Assembly (NCBI RefSeq): GCF_000764305.2
Contig: NW_025939167.1
Location: 62,001-126,000 of the forward strand
Length of the DNA stretch: 64,000 bases
Reading direction: 5' to 3'
Origin: Hyalella azteca
Lineage: Eukaryota > Arthropoda > Malacostraca > Amphipoda > Hyalellidae
The position numbers and the translations under genes are program-made. Of the stretch, positions 47,901 to 58,651 are shown one piece after another. The first letter of the stretch is position 1, and every line of letters starts with the position of its first letter. Under the pieces are notes generated by a model that was not told the DNA's origin, did not search any database, and was given only the letters and a program-made list of their open reading frames with translations.

Positions 47901-49316
47901 GACTATTTTCAATACACGTAACATAAAAGTACATATAGGTTGTCAAAAATTAAAACTATTCCTACTTTCGTAATCGTAGGATAAATTTAATTTTATATTA
48001 TCTCTAACTTTTTTAACTATAACTTTAAACTTGGAACCCACCCCAGCACTTGTCTCAGTCTGTCATCAGGAGTCTTGGCGCTACCGAACCTGTCGATAAA
48101 TTCTTGCGCCCTCGTCCACCAACTACCAAATTCTCCGTTGTCGAGGTGGTTCGTGGGTTCGTCTATGGTTGACGTCGAACTCGGGGATCCGAAAAAGTTC
48201 TCCAACCATTTCGGTAGCCCCATCATCGCGGCTAGGGAGTTTCGGAAGTCCGGAGTTGCGGACGACTGAGTTTGGTCCGATTTTTTGGTCTCTGTCTCTG
48301 TCCTGCTCGCTGGTTAGTTATACGTCCGGGAAGGTGAGAAGGAATTTCGGTTATTAAGGGTTAGTTGGATGCATAAATAAAGTTAGATATTTAAAATATT
48401 AGAATCTTGTACTTATTTGGGTTGCATGGAAGCATCGGAGGGTTCGGTGCGTATCATATCATATTAAGTTAATGGTTCATAACAGGCTTTTCACTCAGAA
48501 AAATGAACGGGTTATACTGTTGAAACAGTGACACACTTTCTAATAATAGCACTGAAGTGCATCGAAATTTGAAAAAAGTCTCACTCATTTCTCTGAGTGC
48601 GGGATTGTCAAAAAGCAGGAAAATATTTATTATATCTAAGTGAGTTAATTGCGGGCAGAAAACCTCAAATAAAAGTGGGGTGCTCAAATTCATCGTCCAA
48701 CTAAGTTTTTAATAAGAATGAAAATCTCTGCGTGTTAAGTAATAACCTAACATTATACCTATTGCTGCATTATTTGTATAAATTTTGTTAGTTAAGCTGA
48801 AATCAAGGATAAGAACCGGCAATGTTCTTGAAACATAGAGGCTCTAAACAAATTCATGTTCACTGAAACATACATTTTGCCAATCGGCAAGAATATAATT
48901 GCATAAACATTAGATATCACTGTTATTAAATTACAATTCCTGTCTCGCTTCTTGGTTGATCGTTGACCGATATTTATAAGTTTTTTTTAACATCGTACAG
49001 AGAAAAATTGTGAAATTTTTCCAATTAGCGATGAAATTTTTTCCTTCTGTAGATTATCTTGACCGAGTTTGGCTCAGCAAAAGGGCGTATCAGTGCTACG
49101 TGCAGAAAGTGTGTCACTATTTGGACAATATGACCGATCCATTATCATGAGTGCGAAAATAAATAGTAATTACAGAATAATTATGCATTTTAATTGTATA
49201 AATTATTCATAATATTTCACACGAATATCCCCCAGCTCACCAGCTTCTGACGCGTATGCTGACGCCAGCAATATCAGGGCTGCGACGGACAGCAGCAGCA
49301 GCCGCAGCTGACACAT
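41962..49316 (-). CDS. Secreted Gln/His-rich protein with split DM4/DM12-like cysteine motifs (multi-exon)
   Basis: Exons (minus order): 49241-49316 signal peptide MCQLRLLLLSVAALILLASA; 48297-48017 optional, see separate entry; 46243-45532 with three 42-residue repeats; 44727-44602; 44189-44012; 43729-43565; 43280-42520; 42184-41962 with TGA. Successive phases agree (1; then 2, 2, 0, 0, 2), with strong donors such as AAG|GTACGT and CTTGG|GTGAGA. Without the optional exon the product is 746 residues. Exon 44602-44727 carries RFDRFNCLERVMCEIA and the last exon YTHAAYMGYTSRAGTCQAMY plus PRCPDS; this C-x-x-x-x-x-C-E...C-x-x-x-Y-x-x-C-P pattern resembles the insect DM4/DM12 family. Between the halves lie about 350 residues of Gln/Pro/His/Tyr-rich and Arg-rich sequence (QHQAHQQNLIQQQ, RRRRTNRPQRPVRRNRR). 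Predicted extracellular, possibly matrix or cuticle; function unknown. The domain assignment is by pattern only. Confidence 0.8.
44735..45090. repeat. GTGGTACCATGGTATG degenerate repeat
   Basis: Words GTGGTACCATGGTATG and TACTGTGATATGTGGTACC are repeated through the intron between exons 45532 and 44727. The array borders the pyrimidine tract of the 44727 acceptor. Confidence 0.85.
45532..46243 (-). CDS. Exon with three 42-residue tandem repeats
   Basis: Part of the secreted-protein gene. Three repeats each read about RGRR-x-x-Q-x-K-x-KFVFPSS followed by ESDSSIPPLESRTRTSE. At DNA level the unit is 126 bp and close to identical between copies, indicating recent in-frame duplication. The remainder is Ser/Lys/Glu-rich and ends ANLMPDGLR at an ACTGAG|GTGAAT donor. 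Confidence 0.8.
46785..46930. repeat. 15-bp GTGGATTCAGGATTTA array
   Basis: Eight to nine units inside an intron of the minus-strand secreted-protein gene. Confidence 0.93.
47145..47390. repeat. 29-bp GTAAGTGACTGTCATCCTCC array
   Basis: Eight units of GTAAGTGACTGTCATCCTCC plus ACGACTGGC. On the plus strand each unit starts GTAAGTGA, the ideal donor sequence, but the host gene is on the other strand. Confidence 0.93.
48017..48297 (-). CDS. Optional second exon of the secreted-protein gene, or 3' exon of a short isoform
   Basis: After a GGACAG acceptor an open stretch in phase with the signal-peptide exon encodes ETETKKSDQTQSSATPDF, GLPKWLENFFGSP, SWWTRAQEFIDRFG and ends VLGWVPSLKL with TAG at 48017-48019. 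No good phase-1 donor to the next exon (46243) is visible: CTGGG|GTGGGT is phase 2, and CCAA|GTTTAA is phase 1 but weak. Since the signal exon also joins 46243 in phase directly, this may be an alternative last exon giving a secreted protein of about 118 residues. Confidence 0.6.
48492..48599. mobile_element. Internally deleted MITE, both termini intact
   Basis: Starts CACTCAGAAAAATGAAC and ends TCACTCATTTCTCTGAGTG: inverted termini with only 108 bp between outer ends. It contains ACAGTGACACACTTTCTAAT and GCACTGAAGTGCATCGAAAT. Located in the first intron of the secreted-protein gene. Confidence 0.8.
48996..49153 (+). mobile_element. MITE copy
   Basis: Contains CTTGACCGAGTTTGGCTCAG, CAAAAGGGCGTATCAGTGCT and AAAGTGTGTCACTATTTGGA, and ends CCATTATCATGAGTG. 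Same intron as the 48492 copy. Confidence 0.8.
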
Positions 49317-49974
49317 CTGTTAAGAAAAACAAATAAATAATTAAGTTACATAAATCATACACTTACGGAAATAAGTTAGGTTTTGTCCCACTACTTTGGG
49401 GCTTTGTCATTTATAGGATAAAAAGGACATTGACTATATTTTTTCGCCGTAGGTTGGAATGACTTTCACTGTAACTTAAAACGCATTAAAAAGACACAGA
49501 ATTCATTTGATTATGGGTTAAAATTACAGGAAACTACCAAAATCTTTATAATATGGGAAGAATTACTTTCACTGTTAGCCTAAAATGCTGTTACAGAACA
49601 AAATAAATGTTACGGTGGATATTAAATACATTAAAGAAGCCACAGCTTTCAACTTCGTTTAGAATAGCAATCAATTTAGATAATAATTCCGGGCGCTTTT
49701 ACGCAGTAATGGAAAAGAATTCAACTTTTCAGGTTAAATTCGCGAATATTCGTCAGACATAATAACCGAAGTCAATAAAGTATAGTCGTCATCTTAAATT
49801 CATCCACTAATATACATTGAACTAAAAACATTAAAGTAACTAATCAAGATCTCTAGAGCAGAGTGTTTATTAACTAATATATTGATTTAAATCAAAGAAA
49901 TTTATTAATTAAATAATAATGATGAGAATAAAGTGAGCGGGGGCGACAGTGAAAGGTGAATGCAGTGAAAGTCA
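49317..49974. other. 5' flank of the secreted-protein gene
   Basis: AT-rich; the promoter should lie here on the minus strand. No clear TATA/initiator pair chosen. Confidence 0.35.
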
Positions 49975-50409
49975 CTCAGCGCCTGGCGACGTAACGAGTT
50001 CACGTAACGCGATGCTGTAACGTGATGCAGTGAAGTGTTCACGTAACGCGATGCTGTAACGTGATGCAGTGAAGTGTTCATGTAACGTGATGCAGTTAAG
50101 TGTTCACGTAACGCGATGCAGTGAAGTGTTCTCTTAACGCGATGCTGTAACGTGATGCAGTGAAGTGTTCATGTAACGTGATGCAGTGAAGTGTTCATGT
50201 AACGCGATGCAGTGAAGTGTTCACGTAACGTGATGCAGTTAAGTGTTCACGTAACGCGATGCTGTAACGTGATGCAGTGAAGTGTTCATGTAACGTGATG
50301 CAGTGAAGTGTTCACGTAACGTGATGCAGTGAAGTGTTCTCTTAACGCGATGCTGTAACGTGATGCAGTGAAGTGTTCATGTAACGTGATGCAGTGAAGT
50401 GTTCACGTA
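49975..50409. repeat. GTAACGTGATGCAGTGAAGT minisatellite ending at a gap
   Basis: Units of 22 and 37 bp: GTTCACGTAACGCGATGC and TGTAACGTGATGCAGTGAAG alternate in a higher-order pattern of about 15 copies. The array runs into the N gap, so its real length is unknown. Confidence 0.93.
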
Positions 50410-50695
50410 NNNNNNNNNNNNNNNNNNNNNNNNNNNNNNNNNNNNNNNNNNNNNNNNNNNNNNNNNNNNNNNNNNNNNNNNNNNNNNNNNNNNNNNNNNN
50501 NNNNNNNNNNNNNNNNNNNNNNNNNNNNNNNNNNNNNNNNNNNNNNNNNNNNNNNNNNNNNNNNNNNNNNNNNNNNNNNNNNNNNNNNNNNNNNNNNNNN
50601 NNNNNNNNNNNNNNNNNNNNNNNNNNNNNNNNNNNNNNNNNNNNNNNNNNNNNNNNNNNNNNNNNNNNNNNNNNNNNNNNNNNNNNNNNNNNNNN
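50410..50695. other. Assembly gap (286 N)
   Basis: Unresolved bases between a minisatellite and a reverse-transcriptase fragment. Frames spanning it are meaningless. Confidence 0.99.
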
Positions 50696-50871
50696 CCGGC
50701 AATAAAACCATGTTGACAATCTGATATGAGATGGTGAGCAGTCAAGTGATCGATAATCCTATCCCTCACAACAGATTCCATCAGCTTACAAACAACACTT
50801 GTCAGACTGACAGGGCGATAGTTGCCGGGGCTGCTTTTGTCACCTTTTTTGAACAACTTGTGTTTCTATTG
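50696..50871 (-). mobile_element. Non-LTR reverse transcriptase fragment
   Basis: Reads FKKGDKSSPGNYRPVSLTSV, VCKLMESVVRDRIIDHL and HHLISDCQHGFI, the classic finger/palm entry region (K-G-D...N-Y-R-P-[IV]-S-L) of CR1/Jockey/L2-type LINE polymerases. Upstream the frame breaks at a shift near 50872; downstream it enters the N gap, so the remaining length is unknown. It may belong to the same family as the tails at 6546 and 59370. Confidence 0.9.
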
Positions 50872-51535
50872 AAGACTGCGATACCTCCTCAGTATTTCTG
50901 TCGACTCACACCCAAAAGGCATTTTCCCCGTCATGCATGACTTGTAAGACAGTATATCACTCATTTCTTTGATTGGCATATTCCTCGTCATGCATGCATA
51001 TCTGGACAAATTCACACTGATTTCTTTGAGTATATGCAGCGTCATGTAAGCTCCGTCGTGCCGATGGTCCCCAGCTAAGCCCCGACATGTCGTGCAGATG
51101 TCGTGGCATGGACGAAGAAATTGTACAATTTCCTTGAGATGGCTCGGCTTCAGATACCTCGTCTGTTGTTATGCTTCGGATTTGAAAATATTGGAAAATA
51201 TGTATAAATTTGAAATATTATTACTAAAAGATACGGAATTTCGTGACAGAATTTTGAAAATATACAGAATTTTTATTCAGAACTTTGATACTACTGAATT
51301 TAGAAAATTTATAGATTATTTGAGACCTTAATTATTCTCAAAGTTGATTAGTTACTGTAAAACGTTGATTAATAAGTTACTGTTGATCGTTCTATACTGT
51401 GGATATTTTAATGCGTAATTTAAGATTAGTTTATTTGATATTTCAACGTGTCATTGTTACCATATTTTTTAATAGGTCCTTGCAAAATATTCATGCTCAA
51501 AACGACTGCAAAAAAATAATAATAAAATAAAGTTT
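50872..51535. other. Intergenic, possible MITE debris
   Basis: CACTCATTTCTTTGATTGGC (50960) and CACTGATTTCTTTGAGTA (51017) resemble MITE ends. No gene seen. Confidence 0.35.
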
Positions 51536-51681
51536 TGTCCACTTTTTGCACTTGGTTAGGTCGCAATGACCCAGTTTGGGAATGGGAGCGTTTCAATGCT
51601 ATAGTTACACTCTCTGCTCGTGCTGTGTGTAAGAAAGTGTGTCATTAATGGGACAATACGACACAAACATTTCCCAGAGTG
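51536..51681 (+). mobile_element. MITE copy
   Basis: Contains TCCACTTTTTGCACTTGG, CAATGACCCAGTTTGGGAAT, CTCTGCTCGTGCTGTGTGTA and AGTGTGTCATTAATGGGACA, and ends TTTCCCAGAGTG. Confidence 0.8.
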
Positions 51682-52777
51682 GACCGTTGAAAGCAAGGTC
51701 GTTTGTACCACTCATCCTTTCACCACAGCGCCTGGAATGTGATGAGATGACACTTTTGTGGTTTTCCCTTTGCACACACAATTGTTTTCCGTGTTTTTAA
51801 GTTTTTTTTAATTTTTGTGGTATTTTCTTTGCCTTTAAATTTCTGGTTAACTTGCGATATAAGCAAACACGTGATTTTAATAGTCAGCGCGATGACAGTG
51901 ATGTTATTATCTAGTTGTTATCCTTACAGCATATTTTTGTGATGCCAGGAAGTTTGTTCTCGTTTGTTCTGTAATTGTTATCGCTGCAGCAACATCAGCA
52001 GCAATTATTGAAGAGAAAGACACGCACCACTTTCCCTACCGTACCAGTCGCTGGGAAATCGCTGCTGCATCCAATATTACTTGAAATTTAAGAGCAAAGA
52101 AAATTATACGAAAATTTATTAAATATTTTTAGAAAAAGTTTTTGAGTCCGTCCATCGTCAGTTCTAAATTTCTAGAACTGACGATGGAGTTTGACTCCGA
52201 AACGTTTTATATAAAAATATGACAAATTTTCGTGGGATTTTATTTGATTTTAAATTTTAAATCAATTTGTGATCGAAGCAATCGAATGATATTATATTGT
52301 TGACATTACTGGCAGCATCGTCGGTATCATGACCTAACGGGCATTGTATATATGTCGTACAATGATTCAAAGTTATGATCTAATAAAAAATACCTTTACT
52401 AAGCTTGAACAGTCATATAAAAGATTTATATGATAATCAATTACGTGGTATATGGGCTGCTCGACATGATCGAAGCCAGCGCTTTTTGAGTTGTTATTGA
52501 TGTTACATTTTCGTTTCCTTTCATTCTTTAAAAATTAATAAAATAAAAAATAAAAAAAAATTAAGAATAATTGCGAAGAATGAAACTTCTATGCTGAAAT
52601 ATTGTTTCCAGCATATCATCACCCGATACCGCATCGCAAAATTTCCCAAAAAATCTTTGGCAGCCAAAAATTAAAGAAATTTTTCGCAAAATCCAGAGTT
52701 CGCGCAGCCGCATTTCCGATGCGTAAAGCCGTCGCCGTGCAGGGAAGCCGCTACGCTTTCTCTGCGCGTATTTACTT
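51682..52777. other. AT-rich intergenic DNA with a hairpin
   Basis: At 52152-52187 arms CCATCGTCAGTTCTA and TAGAACTGACGATGG flank AATTTC, followed by GACTCCGAAACG, a sequence type often seen in retroelement UTRs. No gene seen. Confidence 0.4.
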
Positions 52778-52967
52778 CACTCGGAGAAATAAGAGGCTCA
52801 TAGTCCAATCTGCGATGCACTTTTCTCCCTAGTTTGGGTCATCCGCACCCAGTTTGGCATGTCAAAAGGACGTATCAGTGCTACGTTCGCGCCGTGCTCG
52901 CGCTAAATTTGGGGGGCTAAAGTGTGTCACTTTTTGGGCAATGTGAACCATTAATTTATTATGAGTG
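52778..52967 (+). mobile_element. MITE copy, full length (190 bp)
   Basis: Starts CACTCGGAGAAATAAGAGGC and ends CATTAATTTATTATGAGTG, with the complete interior (GGGTCATCCGCACCCAGTTT, GTATCAGTGCTACGTTC, AAGTGTGTCACTTTTTGGGC). Best reference copy for the family together with 41229-41410. Confidence 0.85.
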
Positions 52968-53051
52968 TTTGCACAAACACATGCACGAAGTCTTTGATAT
53001 GAAAATTTTATGACTTCCATGCGTGCGTGATTCAGAAACTTCGTGTACATA

Positions 53052-53207
53052 CACGCAGAAAAATTAATGGGTCATATTGTCCAAAAGGTGACACACTTGC
53101 TGCGCGTAGCATTGCTACCACCTGTTTCAGGACCAAACTGGGTCAAGATGAACTTCAGGGCAAAATTTGCATCGCTATTTGGACAAAACCTCTCATTTCT
53201 TCGAGTG
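53052..53207 (-). mobile_element. MITE copy, inverted relative to its neighbour
   Basis: Starts CACGCAGAAAAATTAATGGG, then TCATATTGTCCAAAAGGTGA, AGCATTGCTACCACC, ACCAAACTGGGTCAAGATGA, and ends TCATTTCTTCGAGTG. It lies 85 bases from the 52778-52967 copy in the opposite orientation. Confidence 0.85.
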
Positions 53208-55090
53208 TACGTTTTATACGAGTACATGGAGAACCTATATAGTCATATGGTACGTCTTGTGGCGCCTTAAACTTGGGGAACATTTTTTAAAAATGTTTTG
53301 ACAGATAGCCACATCTTTTGCTATCTTTACCTGGGCAAAAATTTACGAAACATCAAGAAAATTTCTTATTGTACACAAAAGTAAAGAAAAATTAACGAAA
53401 AGGTTACCAAACCTCTATGCGTAAATTTTGCAGATAGTAAAAAGACTGTACCTTATTTCCTCAAATTATGATTCTTTGTAATTATGCGATGCATGCTACA
53501 GAAAACACCCACTCTTTTGCTCCGTGGAAAGGTGTTTGTTCAAATTTATATAAAAAATTAATACACTAAAATCCAGATAAGATTACAGTAATTCATATAT
53601 ATATTTATTTCGCTAATGAATGCATCAGAAACCAGGTTATTTTGTAAAAATTGTTGGGAACAATAATAAAAATATTAAAAGTGCCACCGAAATTCGGGAT
53701 TTTATTTTTGGGAAAGTAGAAAGAACAGCAAGTTAATATTCCAGCTCACACTTTCGATTTTCATAACCTTCAGCAAGTATAAGTCGTTAACCTTTCTCAT
53801 TCCTTTCACCTAACCGTCCGATTATCAAGACGGTTCCCCGGTTTATACGCCGCCTATCGCTCCTCCTATACAACTCCTACGCACAACTTTCCCTCACTAA
53901 CGCAGGCGTAACAAACAACGAACACACTGCGAATGTATGCGTGTGTGTGTTTGTTATGATATATTGTGAATGTTATTAGTAATTACACCTAAGCTAGAGT
54001 GTCATAAAGTTAATAGTTATTATACTTACATGTGTGAGAGTGGGTGTTATGATGCATTATGAATGTTATTAGTTGTGATGTTTACGTGTGTGAGAATCCT
54101 TGTAATGTAAAGAATATTATAATTCAAGATATCTACTAGTGTGAAAATGCACTTTTAGAAATATTGGTGAAAAAAATGGCATGACCAGCATTCTAGTGCA
54201 TGGCCGTCCGTCTGCGAAACTAAACATTGCCACCATTTTTTTCATAAATGGTTTGAGTTTTCATATAACTTGAAAAAAACGGTGATACGGTAAATTATAC
54301 GGAGCGTCCAGCCAGACTGCTTTTCCATCGTTCTTCTGAACAGTGATGTTTTGACGTTATGCGTGTTAAATGTACTCTATACATTATAAATATTATTCAT
54401 CATGATACCTAAATTTGCGTAAGAGGTCGTTGCCATTAACAATTCTACAAGCGCATATACTGATCCCAGCCATCCTGCGTCATTACTATAGCCTATGTAA
54501 CAGGAGAAGTAAGTTTGACATCAATCTGGCGTTCAAGTTTAAGCGGATTAAAGGATCAGCACCAAACGCGCGTTGCAGGATAGGCACTAATAAGGCATTA
54601 AAATTTCAATCGTATATCACCAAGTCACACAATTAAACAAGTCTCTAAAAATATTAATTATGTCTCGATCAAATATGCATCTTTTAAAATATTTCTTTTA
54701 TCTAGTCTCATTATACGGCTGTTCAAATTAGAGCTTCTATAGTTTCATTCTTCTATTTAATAAGAATAATATTAGTTAGAAAATTATTAGTCTCTATATA
54801 ATTATTTATTATTAACCCGAATTCAGAAATTCCCACCACAAACTTTAACCGTCCAACAAACAGTACTAGTGCAGTATAAGGAACCCCTATACAGTAGAAT
54901 ACTGTTGCAGGAAAGCGCAAAACACGTTGCCTATAGATAGATAATAATTAAATTTCATTGAAAGGATCTGTTTACGAAAAAGATTCTACGTGAATGAAAG
55001 ATTCTACGAATGAAATGAACGTGCATCATTTAATGATCGAAAGGTAAATCAACATATATACCATGAAGGATCTGTCAGTAGGAATGAGAC
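53208..55090. other. AT-rich intergenic DNA
   Basis: Nothing recognised. The words GTGTGAGAGTGGGTGTTATG and GTTATGATATATTGTGAATG recur around 53940-54070. Confidence 0.4.
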
Positions 55091-55167
55091 GGTATATAAA
55101 CTTCAAAATAAACACGAACACTAAATTATAGTAATTTCAGCAAGACCTATCCTATACGTCAGCAGTT

Positions 55168-55459
55168 ATACCGCTGAGAGGTAGTCAGACGTGGTCCAAG
55201 ATCGACTGTAGGTCAAAAATCAGGTCCAAATGCGGGCACCCAGCGGACGAGTGCAGTGCTGGGAGTGGAAATGCCGGGACTTGTTTTATCCGACGTTCAC
55301 AAGTTGCAGCTTCCTTCTACGCGGTTCCCCGAGAGGAAAGAAATTCAACTGGACGATGGAGTGCAGGAGAAGTACGGCGCTGGAAGTAGCACCAGCTTCG
55401 AGGCTGGTTCTTTAGGTTACTACCTCGCAGCCGCCCCCCTCCATGGCCAGCGACAGAGG
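55168..55459 (+). CDS. Possible exon, unidentified
   Basis: A frame open from about 55168 encodes VLGVEMPGLVLSDVHKL, STRFPERKEIQLDDGVQEKY and GSLGYYLAAAPLHGQRQR, ending at a good donor ACAGAG|GTGAGG. A TATATAAA lies at about 55092. A continuation through TTTCATAG|G near 55575 would give QAAQSRVRRQTLTSNFSFE then stop, phase-compatible. Base composition is richer in G+C than the surroundings. No family recognised and no signal peptide, so this could be a chance frame. Confidence 0.3.
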
Positions 55460-55721
55460 TGAGGCGAAATATTCAGAAATTTGAAAGGATTAAGAGCGGA
55501 CGGCAGCGTCGGAGGTGAATCCAATGCACTTTACCTGCCACACCGTTACCGCGTCCTGCCACGCCCGTTTCATAGGCAGGCAGCTCAATCGAGAGTGAGA
55601 CGACAGACGCTAACGTCCAACTTCAGCTTCGAATAATGCGTTGGATGAAATAAAAGGCGCGGCCGGCAGCCTGCAGAAATACGTGCGGCAGCTACAGCAC
55701 CTTTAGCCCTGTAGGTATTCA

Positions 55722-55825
55722 GTAACTGTACAACACAGTAACTGTTCAACACAGTAACTGATCAACACAGTAACTGTAAAATCCAGTAACTGTACAACAC
55801 ATTACTGTGCTACACAGTAATTTCA
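55722..55825. repeat. 15-bp ACACAGTAACTGTAC array
   Basis: Six units; each unit contains the palindromic half CAGTAACTG. Confidence 0.9.
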
Positions 55826-56221
55826 CATCGGTGACACTAGTGCAGAATGTATAGCGCACCGTGCTCTCGCTTTCTGATCACGAGAAGCGTTTTTTGTGAT
55901 GAAATGTCAGCCGGGAACTGTAAACAAGCGCCTCAATGTGGTGAACTGTGATGTGTCATGTGTGTGATGAGATACGATAACTTGCGGTCTAATATAATAA
56001 ATCCTCACAGAGAAAACTTATCTGCCACTGCGATGAAAAAATTAATAGTGGTGACAATGAGACAGTTGTGATGCAAGGAAGACGTGACGGTGAGTGTGAG
56101 AGCATGCATGTTAATTTGTTCAAGTGGATGGTTAGGTATAGAATTTCTATAGAAGTCTAGTATTGAGTTTAGATTCCACCATCCCTGTACAGAAAATAAG
56201 CTACCGCACGTCATGGGAGTT

Positions 56222-56620
56222 GATCATCATGAATACGGTATCATGAATGCGGTATCATGAATACGGTATCATGAATGCGGTATCATGAATGCGGTATCAT
56301 GAATGCGGTATCATGAATGCGGTATCATGAATGCGGTATCATGAATGCGGTATCATGAATACGGTATCATAAATACGGTATCACGAATACGGCATCATAA
56401 ATGCGGTGCCATGATTACGGTATCATGAATACGGTATCATGAATACGGTATCATGAATACGGTATCATGAATACGGTATCATGAATGCGGTATCATGAAT
56501 ACGGTATCATGAATGCGGTATCATGAATACGGTATCATAAATACGGTATCATGAATACGGTATCACGAATACGGCATCATAAATGCGGTACCATGATTAC
56601 GGTATAATGAATACGGTATT
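56222..56620. repeat. 14-bp CATGAATACGGTAT array
   Basis: About 28 units of ATCATGAATGCGGT or ATCATGAATACGGT. A block ending CACGAATACGGCATCATAAA occurs twice, a higher-order duplication. Confidence 0.95.
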
Positions 56621-56639
56621 GTGAATTTTAGCGTATCAT

Positions 56640-57843
56640 GCATAGCTATCGAAATTAGGAACAATATGCAAAAAATAAAAGCAAATGATGAATATTTGAA
56701 ATCATCGTGGATACGGTGACATGATGATATCAAGATTAAAATTACACTCAAGAGACAAAAAATCAATGAACCTGAGTAAATGTTATATATTCGCATGTTT
56801 CACTCATGAAAAACTAGCTCCCGTACGCATGACGCATCAAGATTGGAATTACAACCTACATAATAAGTGTTAATAAACTTAAAAAAGTGTGTCATGGATA
56901 TTTACACATGAAAAACTAGTCCATTTACTCGCGAACGCGTGACGCATTTCTACGGACTCAGGATGCCACTTTCACTCACGCATCATTAATTGATGAGTCA
57001 TGAGGAAAAATGAATTTATGTGGCGAATTTTGTTATCCTGGATTGGCTTTAAATAAACTTTTATAATTCATTGTTGTCTCAATATTTCATCGTTTCCTGT
57101 GTGGTTTAATATGACCATCATTATTTTTTATGTTAGATGTTGACGTTGATATTTTTTGTTATAAGCAACCTCAATGAGTTCTGAAATTGTTATCTACATA
57201 TTTTGACATCTTTTGTCTGAAATAATTCAAATCTAAATGAAATATTATAACAATTCTAGTGTGTTTTATGAACGCTAAAATAAATTCGTTGGGTGCGGAG
57301 TTAATTTTTTATTGATGTTATTTTTTTGCGAGACAAGGAACAGCGAAAATTACTGTTCGCATATTTTCATTAAACATGAATTATAGATTAAAGGAAGATT
57401 TAAATTCGTGAACAAATTATTTAAAATTTAATTAATTCATCATTGCCCTCATAGATGACCTCACGACGTCCGGATACCATTTAATGTTCGTAATAATTCA
57501 GGTTGCGAGTTTAGCAACGTTGTTACGTTCATTCAGAAGAGCTCGCAAAAACTAAAACTAAAGTCGACCATTACCAGACTATTTAATGCAAATTTGATTT
57601 CCGCGGAGCAGGAAACCAATCTGTAGAAACGATTCAGTTCATAATAAAATATTCCATGTGATGTCATTACGTTTGCTTTATTTGTTATATACGATATTTT
57701 TATATTCCTTAGAACAGTTAACCACAGCATCCTACCTTATCGATTGCAGTTAATTCCCTTCACCGATGAACAACAGAAGGCGCGGCACTCAGGAATCTAC
57801 CTCTCTCTTTCAGTAACTGCTAAAACAAGAGAGCTGCGCTAAC
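56640..57843. other. AT-rich intergenic DNA
   Basis: No gene recognised, although a downstream exon of the 57844-57923 candidate would have to lie here on the minus strand. Confidence 0.35.
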
Positions 57844-57923
57844 CTTCTCCCACAACTTCCAGTGAGACACTGAGCCTCCTCTCGTCGGCGTCTTATTGTT
57901 ATTCCAGTGAAAGTGAACCACCG
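57844..57923 (-). CDS. Possible internal exon of an ML-domain gene
   Basis: Between TTCACCTCAG and AAG|GTTAGC, 80 bases encode VVHFHWNNNKTPTRGGSVSH plus WKLWEK. The spacing V-V-x-F ... W-x-x-W and the phases (1 in, 0 out) resemble the ML region VVTFTP...SWRTWLEM of the 2-5 kb paralogue. No cysteines are included and partner exons were not found, so this is tentative. Confidence 0.3.
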
Positions 57924-58380
57924 CTGAGGTGAACAAGGGTCGCGTACACAGAAAAGATGTCTTCATTGGCCGAGGGAATTTTTGTGACGCAAACATTTTA
58001 TTTCTGAAATACAAATCTATAAAGAAGGATGGAACTAAACTTATTACAAAATAAGAGTAATTGAAATGATGTATAACATACAATGTACAAAACATAGGTC
58101 AAGAATAAGTTATTTCAATATTGCTAACAGCTCTCAGATCATAACTCCGGTTCATCTTCGTGCTTTTTTTCGCTGTCGTGTTCATTTCAGCCGCGGGTGC
58201 GGAAATGTTAACCGCGGCGCGCAAGCATCCGGCTAGAATGCCAGCTATAATAAGCGTCAGGTTACTGCCTTTGCATTTGTCAGATTGCTTGCAATAATAA
58301 AATGCAATGCAATATTTTTTAGTAGTTTCAATGCACTAGAATAGTTATTGTAGCGCACCGTTGGTGATGCTGATTTCCAT

Positions 58381-58651
58381 TTACTGAGATAAGGAGACGT
58401 CTAACCGGATTTTGCATTCAAAGCGCACACCCGCGTCAGAGGTCATCTCCTCATCCCCTGAACTTCTTACTTTCACTTGCCGGGGCCGCGGCGGCATAGC
58501 GGGAAACACCAAGGTCAGCGTGATCTGCCACTTAGGAATTAGAGGGAAATCCGCTTCACCCGGCAGTTGCTCAGGAAATAGAGGAAAAACTGCTTCGCCA
58601 GATGGCTGATCAAGAATTGGAGGGATATCCGCTTCAACATAGCATGGCAGT
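58381..58651 (-). CDS. Terminal exon of a probable ML-domain-like gene (partial)
   Basis: After the acceptor TTTGATTTCAG, 90 codons end with TAA at 58381. The product starts LPCYVEADIPPILDQPSGEA, has a Pro-rich pair of similar segments (EADIPPIL and EADFPLIP), then WQITLTLVFPAMPPRPRQVK and closes FECKIRLDVSLSQ. The end resembles the NPC2 finish (VCFKFRINIV) and the opening LPC the usual fifth cysteine. No upstream exon with signal peptide was located between 58652 and 61000. The 57844 exon lies downstream on the same strand, so it is not part of this reading order. Confidence 0.45.
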
